Positions 34,050 through 42,990 of a DNA stretch of 64,000 nucleotides are shown here, one piece after another. The translations under genes were made by a program, and so were the position numbers. The stretch spans positions 124,001 to 188,000 of the forward strand of contig NZ_BPQD01000003.1 in NCBI RefSeq assembly GCF_022179065.1, given 5' to 3'. The notes below the pieces were generated by a model. That model was not told the DNA's origin, did no database searches, and worked only from the letters and a program-made list of their open reading frames with translations. Every line of letters starts with the position of its first letter. Position 1 is the first letter of the stretch. This DNA is from Methylobacterium adhaesivum. GTDB taxonomy: Bacteria; Pseudomonadota; Alphaproteobacteria; Rhizobiales; Beijerinckiaceae.

Positions 34050-34745
34050 ATGACCGAAACGATCCACGAGACGTTCGCACGATTGATGACCCTCGACCGC
34101 GACGTCCTCGCCATCGCGTGGCTGTCCCTGCGGGTCAGTCTCACGGCCGTCGCGATCGGGCTCCTGCTCGGCATTCCCCTCGGCGCGTTCCTCGCCGTGA
34201 CGCGGTTCCGGGGGCGGTCCGCCCTCGTCGGGCTGCTCAACGCCTTCATGGGCCTGCCGCCGGTGATCGTCGGGCTGGTGCTCTACCTCGTCCTGTCGCG
34301 CTCGGGACCCCTCGGGTCCCTCGGCCTGCTGTTCACGCCCGGCGCCATGGTGGCGGCCCAGGCGATGCTCGCGACCCCCCTCGTGGCGGCCCTGACCCGA
34401 CAGGTGGTCGCCGATGCCGAGGATCACCTCGGCGAGCAACTGCGCTCGCTGGGCCTGTCGGCTCCCCGCCGGGCGGGGGTGCTCGTCTACGACACCCGCT
34501 TCTCCCTCGTCACGACGGCGCTCGCCGCCTTCGGGCGGGCCATCTCGGAGATCGGGGCGGTGCTCGTCGTCGGCGGCAACATCGACGGGCACACCCGGAC
34601 CATGACGACGGCGATCTCGCTCGAAACCCAGAAGGGCGATCTCAGCCTCGCCCTCGCCCTCGGGATCGTCCTCATCGCCCTCGTCGTCACGGTGAATGCC
34701 GTCGCGGCCCTCCTGCGCGGGCATGCCGTCCGCGCCTACGGGTGA
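34050..34745 (+). CDS. tupB: tungstate ABC transporter permease TupB
   Basis: A 231-residue inner-membrane permease with five or six helices and the EAA-like loop LGEQLRSLGLSAPRRAGVLV. Other family features are LNAFMGLPPVIVGLVLYLVL and AFGRAISEIGAVLVVGGNID. It forms the channel of TupABC, which imports tungstate with high affinity. A formate dehydrogenase in the same region could use tungsten, as FDH1 of Methylobacterium does. The order is tupB-tupC-tupA, with start codons close to or overlapping the previous stop. Confidence 0.92.
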   Translation: MTETIHETFARLMTLDRDVLAIAWLSLRVSLTAVAIGLLLGIPLGAFLAVTRFRGRSALVGLLNAFMGLPPVIVGLVLYLVLSRSGPLGSLGLLFTPGAMVAAQAMLATPLVAALTRQVVADAEDHLGEQLRSLGLSAPRRAGVLVYDTRFSLVTTALAAFGRAISEIGAVLVVGGNIDGHTRTMTTAISLETQKGDLSLALALGIVLIALVVTVNAVAALLRGHAVRAYG

Positions 34746-34750
34746 TCCGC

Positions 34751-35458
34751 ATGGCGGGCATCACCCTCACGGACGTCGTCCTCGTCCTCAACCGCACCAT
34801 GATCCTCGATCGCCTGAGCCTCGCGATCCCGCCTAACGGCATCACCGCCCTCGTCGGCCCCAACGGGGCGGGCAAAAGCGCGACCCTGCGGGTGATCGAC
34901 GGCCTCCTCGTCCCGGCGCGCGGTAGCCTGACCGTGCCGGGCACGCGCCGGGCCTTCGTGTTCCAGAAGCCGGCCCTGATCCGGGCGAGTGCGTCCGCCA
35001 ACGTCGCCCTCGGCCTCGCCGCCTTGGGGCTGTCCCGGACGGAGCGCCGGGCGCGCACCGGGGCGGCGCTCGCCCGGGTCGGCCTCGCCCACCGGGCCAA
35101 TGACCCGGCGACCCGGTTCTCGGGGGGCGAGCAGCAGCGCCTCGCGCTGGCCCGCGCCTGGGCGGCCCGGCCCGACCTCCTCCTCCTCGACGAGCCGACG
35201 GCGAACCTCGATCCCGGCGCCACGGACCTCGTCGAGGCCCTCGTCGCCGAGATGGCGGCCGAGGGCACCAAGGTGGTGCTCGTCTCCCACAACCTCGCGC
35301 AGGTGGCGCGCCTCGCCGCCGACGTGATCGTGCTGGCGCGCGGCCGTGCCGTCGAGCACGGCCCGACCCGAACCACCCTTCTGTCCCCGCGCACGCCCGA
35401 GGCGCGCGCCTATCTCGATGGAGAACTGCCTTGGTCGTCCCTCGCCGCGGCTTCCTGA
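34751..35458 (+). CDS. tupC: tungstate ABC transporter ATPase TupC
   Basis: A 235-residue ABC ATPase. Walker A GPNGAGKSAT at about residues 37-46, Q-loop VFQKPAL, signature FSGGEQQRLALARAW, Walker B LLLLDEP, and switch His in VSHNLAQ. It powers tungstate uptake with TupB and TupA. ATG at 34751 lies 5 bases after the tupB stop; a GTG at 34742 that overlaps that stop (GTGA) is an alternative start. Overlaps tupA by 28 bases. Domain lengths are normal. Confidence 0.92.
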   Translation: MAGITLTDVVLVLNRTMILDRLSLAIPPNGITALVGPNGAGKSATLRVIDGLLVPARGSLTVPGTRRAFVFQKPALIRASASANVALGLAALGLSRTERRARTGAALARVGLAHRANDPATRFSGGEQQRLALARAWAARPDLLLLDEPTANLDPGATDLVEALVAEMAAEGTKVVLVSHNLAQVARLAADVIVLARGRAVEHGPTRTTLLSPRTPEARAYLDGELPWSSLAAAS

Positions 35459-36294
35459 CCCTCGGGCTCCTCGCCCTCTTCGGCACCGTCGCCCCGGCCT
35501 CGATGGACCGGGCCCGGGCCGAGCCGGCCTCCATCGTGGTGGCCTCCACGACTTCGACGGAGCAGTCCGGTCTGTTCAAGCACATCCTGCCCGCCTTCGA
35601 GGCGAAAACCGGCATCGCCGTGAAGGTGGTGGCGTTGGGCACCGGACAGGCCCTCGACGCCGCGCGGCGGGGCGACGCCGACGTCGCCCTCGTCCACGAC
35701 CGGCCGGCGGAGGACGCCTTCGTGGCGCAGGGCTTCGCCAAGGCGCGCTTCGACGTGATGTACAACGACTTCGTGCTCGTCGGCCCGAAGACCGATCCGG
35801 CCGGCGCCCGGGGCACGGACATCACCGCCGCCCTGAAAAGGATCGCGGCGGCCAAGGCCCCGTTCGTATCGCGCGGCGACCGCTCCGGCACCCACAGCGC
35901 CGAGCTGCGGAGCTGGAAGGAGGCCGGCATCGATCTGCCCGCCGTGAAGGGCGAATGGTACCGCGATGTCGGCCAGGGCATGGGGCCGGCCCTGAACACC
36001 GCCTCCGCCCTCGACGCCTATATCCTGGCCGACCGGGGCACCTGGCTCGCGTTCAAGAACCGCGGCGACCTCGCGATCCTGGTCGAGGGCGACAAGCGTC
36101 TGTTCAACCCCTACGGCGTGATGCTGGTCAACCCGGACAAGCACCCCACCGTGAAGGCGAAGGAGGGACAGGCCTTCATCGACTGGCTCGTCTCGCCCGA
36201 GGGCCAGGCCTCCATCGCCGCCTATCGGATCGGCGGCGAGCAGCTGTTCTTCCCGAGCGCCAACGTATCCCCGGTCACGAAGGCCAAGCCGTAG
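35431..36294 (+). CDS. tupA: tungstate-binding protein TupA
   Basis: A 287-residue periplasmic binding protein. Signal peptide RRGFLTLGLLALFGTVAP, then the TupA signature VASTTSTEQSGLFKHILPAF and VKVVALGTGQALDAARRGD, plus VSRGDRSGTHSAELRSWKEA. The TTS motif and the Arg/Thr in SRGDRSGTH are the expected tungstate ligands. The start is TTG at 35431 with GGAGA seven bases upstream, lying inside the end of tupC. An RRGF motif could also allow Tat export. It distinguishes WO4 from MoO4 in characterised relatives. Confidence 0.92.
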   Translation: MVVPRRGFLTLGLLALFGTVAPASMDRARAEPASIVVASTTSTEQSGLFKHILPAFEAKTGIAVKVVALGTGQALDAARRGDADVALVHDRPAEDAFVAQGFAKARFDVMYNDFVLVGPKTDPAGARGTDITAALKRIAAAKAPFVSRGDRSGTHSAELRSWKEAGIDLPAVKGEWYRDVGQGMGPALNTASALDAYILADRGTWLAFKNRGDLAILVEGDKRLFNPYGVMLVNPDKHPTVKAKEGQAFIDWLVSPEGQASIAAYRIGGEQLFFPSANVSPVTKAKP

Positions 36295-36297
36295 CCC

Positions 36298-36522
36298 TCA
36301 GCGCGACTGGCGCTGGCGCACGACGTACCAGAGGGCGGCCCCCAGGCCGATCACCACGAGGCTGACCCAGACCCAGTTGAAATCCATGGCCGCCATCGTG
36401 TTGGCGGTGGAGTTGGAGCCCGCCGGTCCGGACTCGGGGATCGGCGGGGCCGGGTTCATCGCCTGCGCGACGGCATGACTCGACGATCCGAGCAGGAGGA
36501 GAAGAGCCGCGAACCTGGTCAT
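36298..36522 (-). CDS. small membrane protein, unknown
   Basis: A 74-residue protein with a cleavable signal-like N-terminus (FAALLLLLGSSSHAVA), a Pro/Ser-rich periplasmic piece and a C-terminal membrane helix (VWVSLVVIGLGAALWYVV) with a basic end (RQRQSR). The ATG at 36522 has GAGG eight bases before it. It starts 26 bases after the PRC-barrel gene on the same strand, so it is likely in that transcript. It is convergent with tupA, stops 3 bases apart. No family known to me. Confidence 0.55.
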   Translation of the reverse strand: MTRFAALLLLLGSSSHAVAQAMNPAPPIPESGPAGSNSTANTMAAMDFNWVWVSLVVIGLGAALWYVVRQRQSR

Positions 36523-36548
36523 CGATCGATCCTCGCGCTTGCGGTCGG

Positions 36549-37202
36549 TCATGGCTTTTCACCCGCGAAGCGAAAGGCGGGCGCGGCGGCGAGCTCGGCC
36601 TTCGTCATCCGCAATTCGGCTCGCACGGGGGCGTTGCCCGAGTCTCCGGCGAGGATCGTCGCCGGCTCAGCCGGTGCGGTTCGCGCATCCACCGTCCCCG
36701 TCGCGTCGGTGACGCGGCCGCTATGCTGGTTCTGGACGGCGCCGAGGACCTCCCGCGTGGTGTCGCTGCCTGGCATCGTCGAGGGCCCGGCTTTGGCCGC
36801 CTCCGCCGGGCTCGCGGCATTCTTCGGGGTGGCGACGGAGGTTGGCCCGCCCGTGAGCGGCACGTCGCCGACGTTCCAGGACAGGAGATCGAACGGAACC
36901 GCAACGTATTTCTCGCCGATGCCGAGAAAGCCGCCGACGCCGATCACCACCGTGTCGATCCGTCCGTCCGGGCCGAGCAGCACCTCCGCGATGGTTCCGA
37001 CGCGGACGTGATCCTGTCCGATGACGCCGACGCCGAGGATCTTCGAGACCCGTAGGCTTCCGGCTTCCGGCGCGGTGCGGAAGCGGGGCTGCGTCGTGGC
37101 TTCGACGCCCTCGGCCGCCCGCGCGGGGGCGTCGAAGGCGAGGGTGCCCGTCCCGCACAGGAGGACGAAGAGGAGCACGGCGCTCCGGCGATATGGTCTC
37201 AT
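36549..37202 (-). CDS. exported PRC-barrel protein
   Basis: A 217-residue exported protein. Signal peptide SAVLLFVLLCGTGTLAFDAPA, then a PRC-barrel at about residues 45-115 (LRVSKILGVGVIGQDHVRVG, VVIGVGGFLGIGEKYVAVPF), and a variable Ala/Pro-rich tail. The phrase GGFLGIGEKYVAVPF is typical of a widespread alphaproteobacterial PRC-barrel family in the periplasm. ATG at 37202 has a GGAG site; the upstream start is a shadow. Similar in plan to the protein at 558-1292. Role unknown. Confidence 0.85.
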   Translation of the reverse strand: MRPYRRSAVLLFVLLCGTGTLAFDAPARAAEGVEATTQPRFRTAPEAGSLRVSKILGVGVIGQDHVRVGTIAEVLLGPDGRIDTVVIGVGGFLGIGEKYVAVPFDLLSWNVGDVPLTGGPTSVATPKNAASPAEAAKAGPSTMPGSDTTREVLGAVQNQHSGRVTDATGTVDARTAPAEPATILAGDSGNAPVRAELRMTKAELAAAPAFRFAGEKP

Positions 37203-37360
37203 GGTCGACTCCGGAGGGCGGGAACGCATCCCTCGAAGAGCCAATGCGCCAGCGGGCGATCCGGTCCATCGAAGCGCCGAATCAGCCTCGCCGGGGCGAC
37301 AAAGCGCGAAAACTCGTCCAGAGCACGGGTCCGGACCCCGCATTCGAGGCCCCCGCCCCC

Positions 37361-40285
37361 ATGCCTGCCGAGACTTTCCTCGTGGCGGCCGCGCTTCTGC
37401 CCTTCCTCGGCAGTGTCGCGGCGGCCCTGCTGCCCCGGGACGCGCGCAACGCCGCCGCCCTCCTCGCCGGCGTCGTGACGCTGGCGAGCCTCGCCTGCAT
37501 CGGCGCGCTCTATGCTCGCGTCAGTGCCGGCCCCGTGGTGTGGATCCTCGACTGGCTGCCGACGCTCGGCGTCGGGCTGACCTTGCGCCTCGACGGGCTG
37601 GCCTGGCTGTTCGCCGTGCTGGTGCTCGCCATCGGCGCCCTCGTGGTGCTGTACGCGCGCTACTACATGTCGGCGCAGGATCCGGTGCCGCGCCTGTTCT
37701 CGTTCCTCCTCGCCTTCGTCGGCGCGATGCTGGGCATCGTGCTCGCCGGCAACCTCATTCAGCTCGTGGTGTTCTGGGAACTGACGAGCGTCTTCTCCTT
37801 CCTGCTGATCGGCTACTGGTACGACAACCGCGCGGCTCGCGACGGCGCCCGCATGGCGCTGACCATCACGGCTTTGGGCGGCCTGTGCCTCCTCGTCGGC
37901 ATGATCCTCGTCGGGCGCATCGTTGGCAGCTACGATCTTTCCGTGGTGCTGGCGTCCGGCGACGCCATCCGGTCGAGCCCGCTCTACCTGCCGGCCCTCG
38001 TGCTGATCCTCATGGCGGCGCTCACGAAGTCGGCGCAGTTCCCGTTCCACATCTGGCTGCCCCGGGCCATGGCGGCGCCGACGCCCATCAGCGCCTACCT
38101 GCACTCGGCCACCATGGTGAAGGCCGGTATCTTCCTCATGATCCGCCTGTGGCCGGTGCTGGCCGAGACCGACGCATGGTACTGGATCGTCGGCACCGCC
38201 GGCATGGCGACGATGCTGGTGGGGGCCTGGAGCGCGATCTTCCAGCACGATCTCAAGGGGCTGCTGGCCTATTCGACGATCAGCCACCTCGGGCTCATCA
38301 CCCTGCTGCTCGGCCTCAACTCGCCCCTCGCCGTCGTCGCGGCGATCTTCCACACGGTGAACCACGCCACCTTCAAGGCGTCGCTGTTCATGGCCGCCGG
38401 CATCATCGACCACGAGACCGGCACCCGCGACATGCGCCGCCTCAGCGGCCTGTGGCGGGCGATGCCCCACACGGCGACCCTCGCCATGGTGGCCGCCGCC
38501 GCCATGGCCGGCGTGCCCCTCCTCAACGGCTTCCTGTCGAAGGAGATGTTCCTGTCGGAGGCCGTCGACAACGTCGGCGACCATCCGGTCCAGCTCGCCC
38601 TTCCGGTGCTGGCCACCGTCGCCTCGGCCTTCACGGTGCTCTATTCCCTGCGCTTCATCCGCCAGACCTTCTTCGGGGCAGCGCCGCACGATCTGCCGAA
38701 GGCGCCGCACGAGCCGGTGCGCTGGATGCGGCTTCCCATCGAAGTCCTTGTTCTCGCCTGTATCGCGGTCGGCCTCGTTCCGAACCTCACCATCGGGCCG
38801 GCTCTTCTCGTCGCCGCTCGCGCGGTGTTCGGCGGGGCCACGCCGGACTACGACCTCGCGATCTGGCACGGCGTCAACGCGGCGCTGGCCCTTAGCATGG
38901 GCGCGCTCGCCGGCGGCGTCGGCCTGTATCTCGCCTTCGGCCGGCGCATCAACAACAACCCACGGGGCGGCCCCTGGCTCATGCACCGCCTCGACGGCGG
39001 CTGGATGTTCGAGCGGGCCATGACCGGCCTCGTGCGGGGCGCGCGGTGGCTCGAAGGAGCCCTCGGGGCGACCCGTCTCCAGGCGCAGCTGCGCACCCTG
39101 TTCCTCGTCGCTCTGATCGCCGGCCTGTCGGCGGTCCTCGCGGGTGGTCCGGCCGCCGTGCCGTCGGTGCCCCTCACCGGGATCGATCCCGCCTTCGCGC
39201 TCCTGTGGCTCGTGGGTGGCGCCTGCGCCGTGGGGGCGGCCGAGCGCGCCAAGTATCACCGCCTCTCCGCCGTGATCCTCACGGGCGGTGCCGGCCTCGT
39301 CGGCAGTCTCACTTTCGTCTGGCTGTCGGCGCCCGACCTCGCGGTGACCCAGCTCCTCGTCGAGATCGTCACCACGGTGCTGCTGCTGCTGGGCCTGCGC
39401 TGGCTGCCCAAGCGCGACGAGGCCATCGTGGCGCCCCCCGACGAGACTCGCCGCGCCCGCCGCCGCCGCCTCACTGACCTCGTCGTCGCGGCCGCTGTGG
39501 GAACGGGGCTCGCCGGTCTTGCCTACGCGGTGATGACCCGGCCGGCGCCCGAGGGCATCGCTCGCTGGTTCATCGAGGCGGCCTATCCCCAGGCCGGCGG
39601 GCGCAACGTCGTCAACGTCCTGCTCGTGGATTTCCGCGCCTTCGACACCCTGGGCGAGATCAGTGTCCTCGGGATCGTCGGCCTGACGGTGTTCGCCCTG
39701 CTGCGGCGGTTCCGCCCGGCCGCCGACAGCCTCGAGCGCCCGAGGCAACAGCTTCGGCAGGAGGCCGCCGACCGTGCCCACGCCGACCGCGCGGTCGGGG
39801 ACACCGCTACCGACGCCATGCTGATCCCCGCCGTGGTGATCACCTGGCTGTTCCCGTTCGTCTGCGTGCTCGCCCTGCACCTGTTCCTGCGCGGGCACGA
39901 CCTTCCGGGCGGCGGGTTCGCGGCCGGAATCGCCCTCACCATCGCGTTCGTCCTCCAGTACATGGCCCATGGCGCCCAATGGGTGGAGGAGCGCCTGCGC
40001 ATCCGGCCAATCGCCTGGATCGGCGTCGGTCTCCTCGTCGCCGGGGTGGCGGGCGCGGTGCCGTGGCTGTTCGGCCGCCCCTTCCTCACCGCTGCCTTCC
40101 AGTATGCCGAGGTGCCGGTGCTGGGTAAGATCCCCGTGGCCTCTGCCGTCGCCTTCGATCTCGGCGTCGTCGTCCTCGTGGTGGGGGCCAGCGTCCTCAT
40201 GCTCGTCGCCCTGGCGCGGCAATCCCTGCGCCGGGCCCGCGAGGCGGCGGTCGAGCAGGATTCCAGGCTGGAGACCCGCGCCTGA
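37361..40285 (+). CDS. mrpA: Mrp Na+/H+ antiporter subunit A with fused MrpB domain
   Basis: A 974-residue polytopic protein. The N-terminal two thirds is the NuoL-like MrpA with conserved segments AALTKSAQFPFHIWLPRAM and ISHLGLITLLLGLNSPLA and the proton-path Lys/Glu. Residues from about 820 form the MrpB-like domain (FLRGHDLPGGGFAAGIALTI), so A and B are fused as in PhaAB of rhizobia. It is the largest part of the seven-subunit (here six-gene) antiporter that expels Na+ for H+. ATG at 37361 is chosen as the start of the conserved part. Its stop overlaps mrpC by one base. Confidence 0.93.
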   Translation: MPAETFLVAAALLPFLGSVAAALLPRDARNAAALLAGVVTLASLACIGALYARVSAGPVVWILDWLPTLGVGLTLRLDGLAWLFAVLVLAIGALVVLYARYYMSAQDPVPRLFSFLLAFVGAMLGIVLAGNLIQLVVFWELTSVFSFLLIGYWYDNRAARDGARMALTITALGGLCLLVGMILVGRIVGSYDLSVVLASGDAIRSSPLYLPALVLILMAALTKSAQFPFHIWLPRAMAAPTPISAYLHSATMVKAGIFLMIRLWPVLAETDAWYWIVGTAGMATMLVGAWSAIFQHDLKGLLAYSTISHLGLITLLLGLNSPLAVVAAIFHTVNHATFKASLFMAAGIIDHETGTRDMRRLSGLWRAMPHTATLAMVAAAAMAGVPLLNGFLSKEMFLSEAVDNVGDHPVQLALPVLATVASAFTVLYSLRFIRQTFFGAAPHDLPKAPHEPVRWMRLPIEVLVLACIAVGLVPNLTIGPALLVAARAVFGGATPDYDLAIWHGVNAALALSMGALAGGVGLYLAFGRRINNNPRGGPWLMHRLDGGWMFERAMTGLVRGARWLEGALGATRLQAQLRTLFLVALIAGLSAVLAGGPAAVPSVPLTGIDPAFALLWLVGGACAVGAAERAKYHRLSAVILTGGAGLVGSLTFVWLSAPDLAVTQLLVEIVTTVLLLLGLRWLPKRDEAIVAPPDETRRARRRRLTDLVVAAAVGTGLAGLAYAVMTRPAPEGIARWFIEAAYPQAGGRNVVNVLLVDFRAFDTLGEISVLGIVGLTVFALLRRFRPAADSLERPRQQLRQEAADRAHADRAVGDTATDAMLIPAVVITWLFPFVCVLALHLFLRGHDLPGGGFAAGIALTIAFVLQYMAHGAQWVEERLRIRPIAWIGVGLLVAGVAGAVPWLFGRPFLTAAFQYAEVPVLGKIPVASAVAFDLGVVVLVVGASVLMLVALARQSLRRAREAAVEQDSRLETRA

Positions 40286-40665
40286 TGGAGATCGTCCTGT
40301 CGCTGGGGATCGGCGTGTTCGCCGCCTCGGGCGTGTGGCTGCTTCTGCGCCCGCGCACCTTTCAGGTCGCCCTCGGCCTGTCGCTCCTGGCCTACGCGGT
40401 GAACCTCTTCATCTTCGCGATGGGCCGCCTAAAGGTCGGCGCCCCGCCAGTCCTCGAATCCGGCACCGATGCGGCGGGAATCGCCGATCCCGTGCCCCAG
40501 GCCCTGGTACTCACCGCCCTCGTCATCAGCTTCGCCCTGACCGCCCTGTTCCTCGTCGTTCTCCTGGCCGCCCGGGGCGTCACCGGCAGCGACCACGTCG
40601 ACGGACAGGAGCCCGGACAAGAGACCGGCCAAGGGAAGCCCAGCCAACGGGAGCCCGGCCGATGA
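40285..40665 (+). CDS. mrpC: Mrp antiporter subunit C
   Basis: A 126-residue, three-helix subunit similar to NuoK: LSLGIGVFAASGVWLLLRPR, LSLLAYAVNLFIFAMGRLK, and DPVPQALVLTALVISFALTA, which carries the conserved NuoK-like signature. The C-terminus is a short polar Gln/Gly-rich tail. TGATG overlap with mrpA and ATGA overlap with mrpD indicate coupled translation. It is needed for assembly and ion transport of the complex. Confidence 0.93.
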   Translation: MEIVLSLGIGVFAASGVWLLLRPRTFQVALGLSLLAYAVNLFIFAMGRLKVGAPPVLESGTDAAGIADPVPQALVLTALVISFALTALFLVVLLAARGVTGSDHVDGQEPGQETGQGKPSQREPGR

Positions 40666-42224
40666 GCGCCTGGAGCGACCACCTCCTCGTCCTGCCCATC
40701 GTGCTGCCCATCGCGGCGTCCGGGATCATGCTGCTCCTGGACGAGCGGCGCAGCGGGCTGAAAGCAGCCATCAGCCTCGCCACGGCGACGGCGCTCCTCG
40801 TCACCGCCCTCGCGTTGGCATGGCGCATGACCGACACTCCGGAGGTCTACCGCCTGGGCAACTGGGCCGCGCCCTACGGCATCGTCCTCGTGGCCGACCG
40901 GCTCTCCGCCATGATGCTGATGCTGACGGGTGTGCTCGGCCTCGCCGCCCTGGTCTTCGCCGTGGCGCGCTGGGACCGGGCGGGCCCGCGCTTCCACGCC
41001 CTGTTCCTCCTCCTGCTCATGGGGGTGAACGGCGCCTTCCTCACGGGTGACCTCTTCAACCTGTTCGTGTTCTTCGAGGTGATGCTGGCCGCCTCCTACG
41101 GGCTGGTGCTGCACGGCTCCGGCGAGGCCCGCATCCGGGCGGGCCTTGCCTACATCGCCGTGAACCTCATCGCGTCCCTGTTCTTCCTCGTCGGCGTCAG
41201 CCTCGTCTACGGGACCATGGGCACCCTCAACATGGCCGACCTCGCCCGGCGCCTGTCGGAGACGGGCGGCGGGGCGGGCCTGTTCGAGGCCGGATGCGCG
41301 GTGCTCGGTATCGCGTTCCTCATCAAGTGCAGCGCTTGGCCCCTCGGGTTCTGGCTGCCCCCGACCTACGCCGCCGCGAGTCCGCCGGCGGCGGCGGTCC
41401 TCGCGATCCTGAGCAAGGTCGGCGTCTACGTCGTGGTGCGCCTGAGCCTGCTGCTGTTCGGTGCGGGCGCCTCGGAAGGGTTCGGCCAGGGCTGGTTGTT
41501 CGCCGCCGGCCTCGCCACGATTGCGTACGGCACCCTCGGCATCCTCGGCGCCCGCGATCTCATGCGGGCGGCGGCCTATGCGGTGATGATCTCGTCCGGC
41601 ACCGTGCTGGCCGCCCTCGGCACGGGCAACCGCGCTGCCCTCTCGGGCGCCCTGTTCTACCTCGTCGGCTCGACGTTGGCTGCCGGCGCGCTGTTCCTGC
41701 TGGGCGAGATCCTCCAGCGCGGCCGCGACCCCGCCGCCGCCTCCCTCGCCGTCTTCGCCGACGAGTACCGCGATCCCTTCGACGACGAGGGCGCCACCGA
41801 GACCGGCCGCGCGATCCCGGCGGCGGTGGCCATCGTCGGGGGCGCCTTCCTGTTCTGCGCCCTCATGCTCGCGGGCCTGCCGCCGCTCGCCGGCTTCGTC
41901 GGCAAGCTCGCGATGTTCTCCGGCCTCGCCGCCGGGGCGATGCCGCCCGCCGCCTGGGCCTTCATCCTCGTGCTGACGCTCTCCAGCCTCGGCACGCTGA
42001 TGCCCCTGGTGCGCCTCGGAACCCTCGGGTTCTGGGTGCCGCACGACGATTCCGACCCGGTGATCGGGCCCTTGGAATTCGCCGCCCTGGCCGGGCTCCT
42101 CGGCGCCTGCCTCGTGCTGACCCTGTGGGGCGGGGCGGGCCTGGCCTATACCGACCGGACCGTCGCGGGGCTGTCGAACGCCGCCGGCTACATCGGTGCC
42201 GTCCTCGGGAGCGGCACGCCATGA
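40662..42224 (+). CDS. mrpD: Mrp antiporter subunit D
   Basis: A 520-residue NuoN/M-like subunit with about 14 helices. Markers are FFEVMLAASYGLVLHGSGEA, IKCSAWPLGFWLPPTYAAAS (Lys in the transport path) and LMLAGLPPLAGFVGKLAMF. MrpD and MrpA are the two proton-pumping-like subunits. ATG at 40662 overlaps mrpC (ATGA); its stop overlaps mrpE the same way. Full length, no break seen. Confidence 0.93.
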   Translation: MSAWSDHLLVLPIVLPIAASGIMLLLDERRSGLKAAISLATATALLVTALALAWRMTDTPEVYRLGNWAAPYGIVLVADRLSAMMLMLTGVLGLAALVFAVARWDRAGPRFHALFLLLLMGVNGAFLTGDLFNLFVFFEVMLAASYGLVLHGSGEARIRAGLAYIAVNLIASLFFLVGVSLVYGTMGTLNMADLARRLSETGGGAGLFEAGCAVLGIAFLIKCSAWPLGFWLPPTYAAASPPAAAVLAILSKVGVYVVVRLSLLLFGAGASEGFGQGWLFAAGLATIAYGTLGILGARDLMRAAAYAVMISSGTVLAALGTGNRAALSGALFYLVGSTLAAGALFLLGEILQRGRDPAAASLAVFADEYRDPFDDEGATETGRAIPAAVAIVGGAFLFCALMLAGLPPLAGFVGKLAMFSGLAAGAMPPAAWAFILVLTLSSLGTLMPLVRLGTLGFWVPHDDSDPVIGPLEFAALAGLLGACLVLTLWGGAGLAYTDRTVAGLSNAAGYIGAVLGSGTP

Positions 42225-42709
42225 GCCGGCTCCTGCCCCATCCCCTGCTCTCCCTCGCGCTCGCGGCCATGTGGGGGCTGCTGAACGCCCCCGTCACCCC
42301 GGCGACGGCGCTTCTCGCCGGGCTCGTTGGGTGGCTCGTGCCCTTCGTCATGCGGCTCCTGCGGCCCGGTGCCGTGCGCGTGCGCGCGCCGGGCGTGATC
42401 CTCCGGCTCGCCGGGACGGTCCTCGTCGACGTGGTGCGGTCCAACATCGACGTCGCCCGGGTGATCCTCGGACTCAACGCCGGGACCCGCCGCACCGGCT
42501 TCGTCTCGATCCCCCTCGACCTGCGCAACCCCACCGGCTTGGCGGTCCTGTCGATCATCGTCACGGGCACGCCCGGCACCCTGTGGGTCCAGTACGATTC
42601 CGGCACCGGCCGCCTGCTCCTCCACGTCCTCGATCTCACCGACGGCGATGCCTGGGTCCGCCGGATCAAGGACCGCTACGAGCGCCCGTTGATGGAGATC
42701 TTCTCGTGA
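42221..42709 (+). CDS. mrpE: Mrp antiporter subunit E
   Basis: A 162-residue membrane protein of the MnhE/MrpE family: N-terminal helices LLSLALAAMWGLLNAPVTPA and TALLAGLVGWLVPFVM. They are followed by VLVDVVRSNIDVARVILG and the conserved C-terminal part LAVLSIIVTGTPGTLWVQYD. It stabilises the complex. Starts within the mrpD stop (ATGA) and ends within the mrpF start (GTGA). Confidence 0.93.
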   Translation: MSRLLPHPLLSLALAAMWGLLNAPVTPATALLAGLVGWLVPFVMRLLRPGAVRVRAPGVILRLAGTVLVDVVRSNIDVARVILGLNAGTRRTGFVSIPLDLRNPTGLAVLSIIVTGTPGTLWVQYDSGTGRLLLHVLDLTDGDAWVRRIKDRYERPLMEIFS

Positions 42710-42990
42710 GCGCCGCCACCCTCCTCGCCTGGGGCCTCGGCCTCGCTCAAGGCATGCTCGTCCTCGCCATGGCGCTGGCCGCCTGGCGGGCGTTGCGCGG
42801 TCCCCGTGCCCAGGACCGCGTGCTCGGCCTCGACACGGTCTACCTCAACGGCATGCTCGCGATCATGGTGCATGGCCTGCGCACCGGCAGCGGCCTTGCC
42901 TTCGAGGCCGCCCTGGTCGTCGCCCTCCTGGGCTTCGCCGCCACCCTGGCCCTGGCGAAGTTCCTCATGCAGGGTGAGGTGATCCAGTGA
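42706..42990 (+). CDS. mrpF: Mrp antiporter subunit F
   Basis: A 94-residue, three-helix subunit with the MrpF/PhaF core RALRGPRAQDRVLGLDTVYL and MLAIMVHGLRTGSGLAFEAA, LVVALLGFAATLALAKFL. GTG start overlapping the mrpE stop; the stop overlaps mrpG (GTGA). Length normal. Confidence 0.92.
   Translation: MSAATLLAWGLGLAQGMLVLAMALAAWRALRGPRAQDRVLGLDTVYLNGMLAIMVHGLRTGSGLAFEAALVVALLGFAATLALAKFLMQGEVIQ

Noticed and set aside
37199-40222. 1007-codon minus-strand open frame
   Set aside because: It is antisense to mrpA, rich in His/Glu/Asp/Gln in the way shadow frames of membrane genes are, with no domain.
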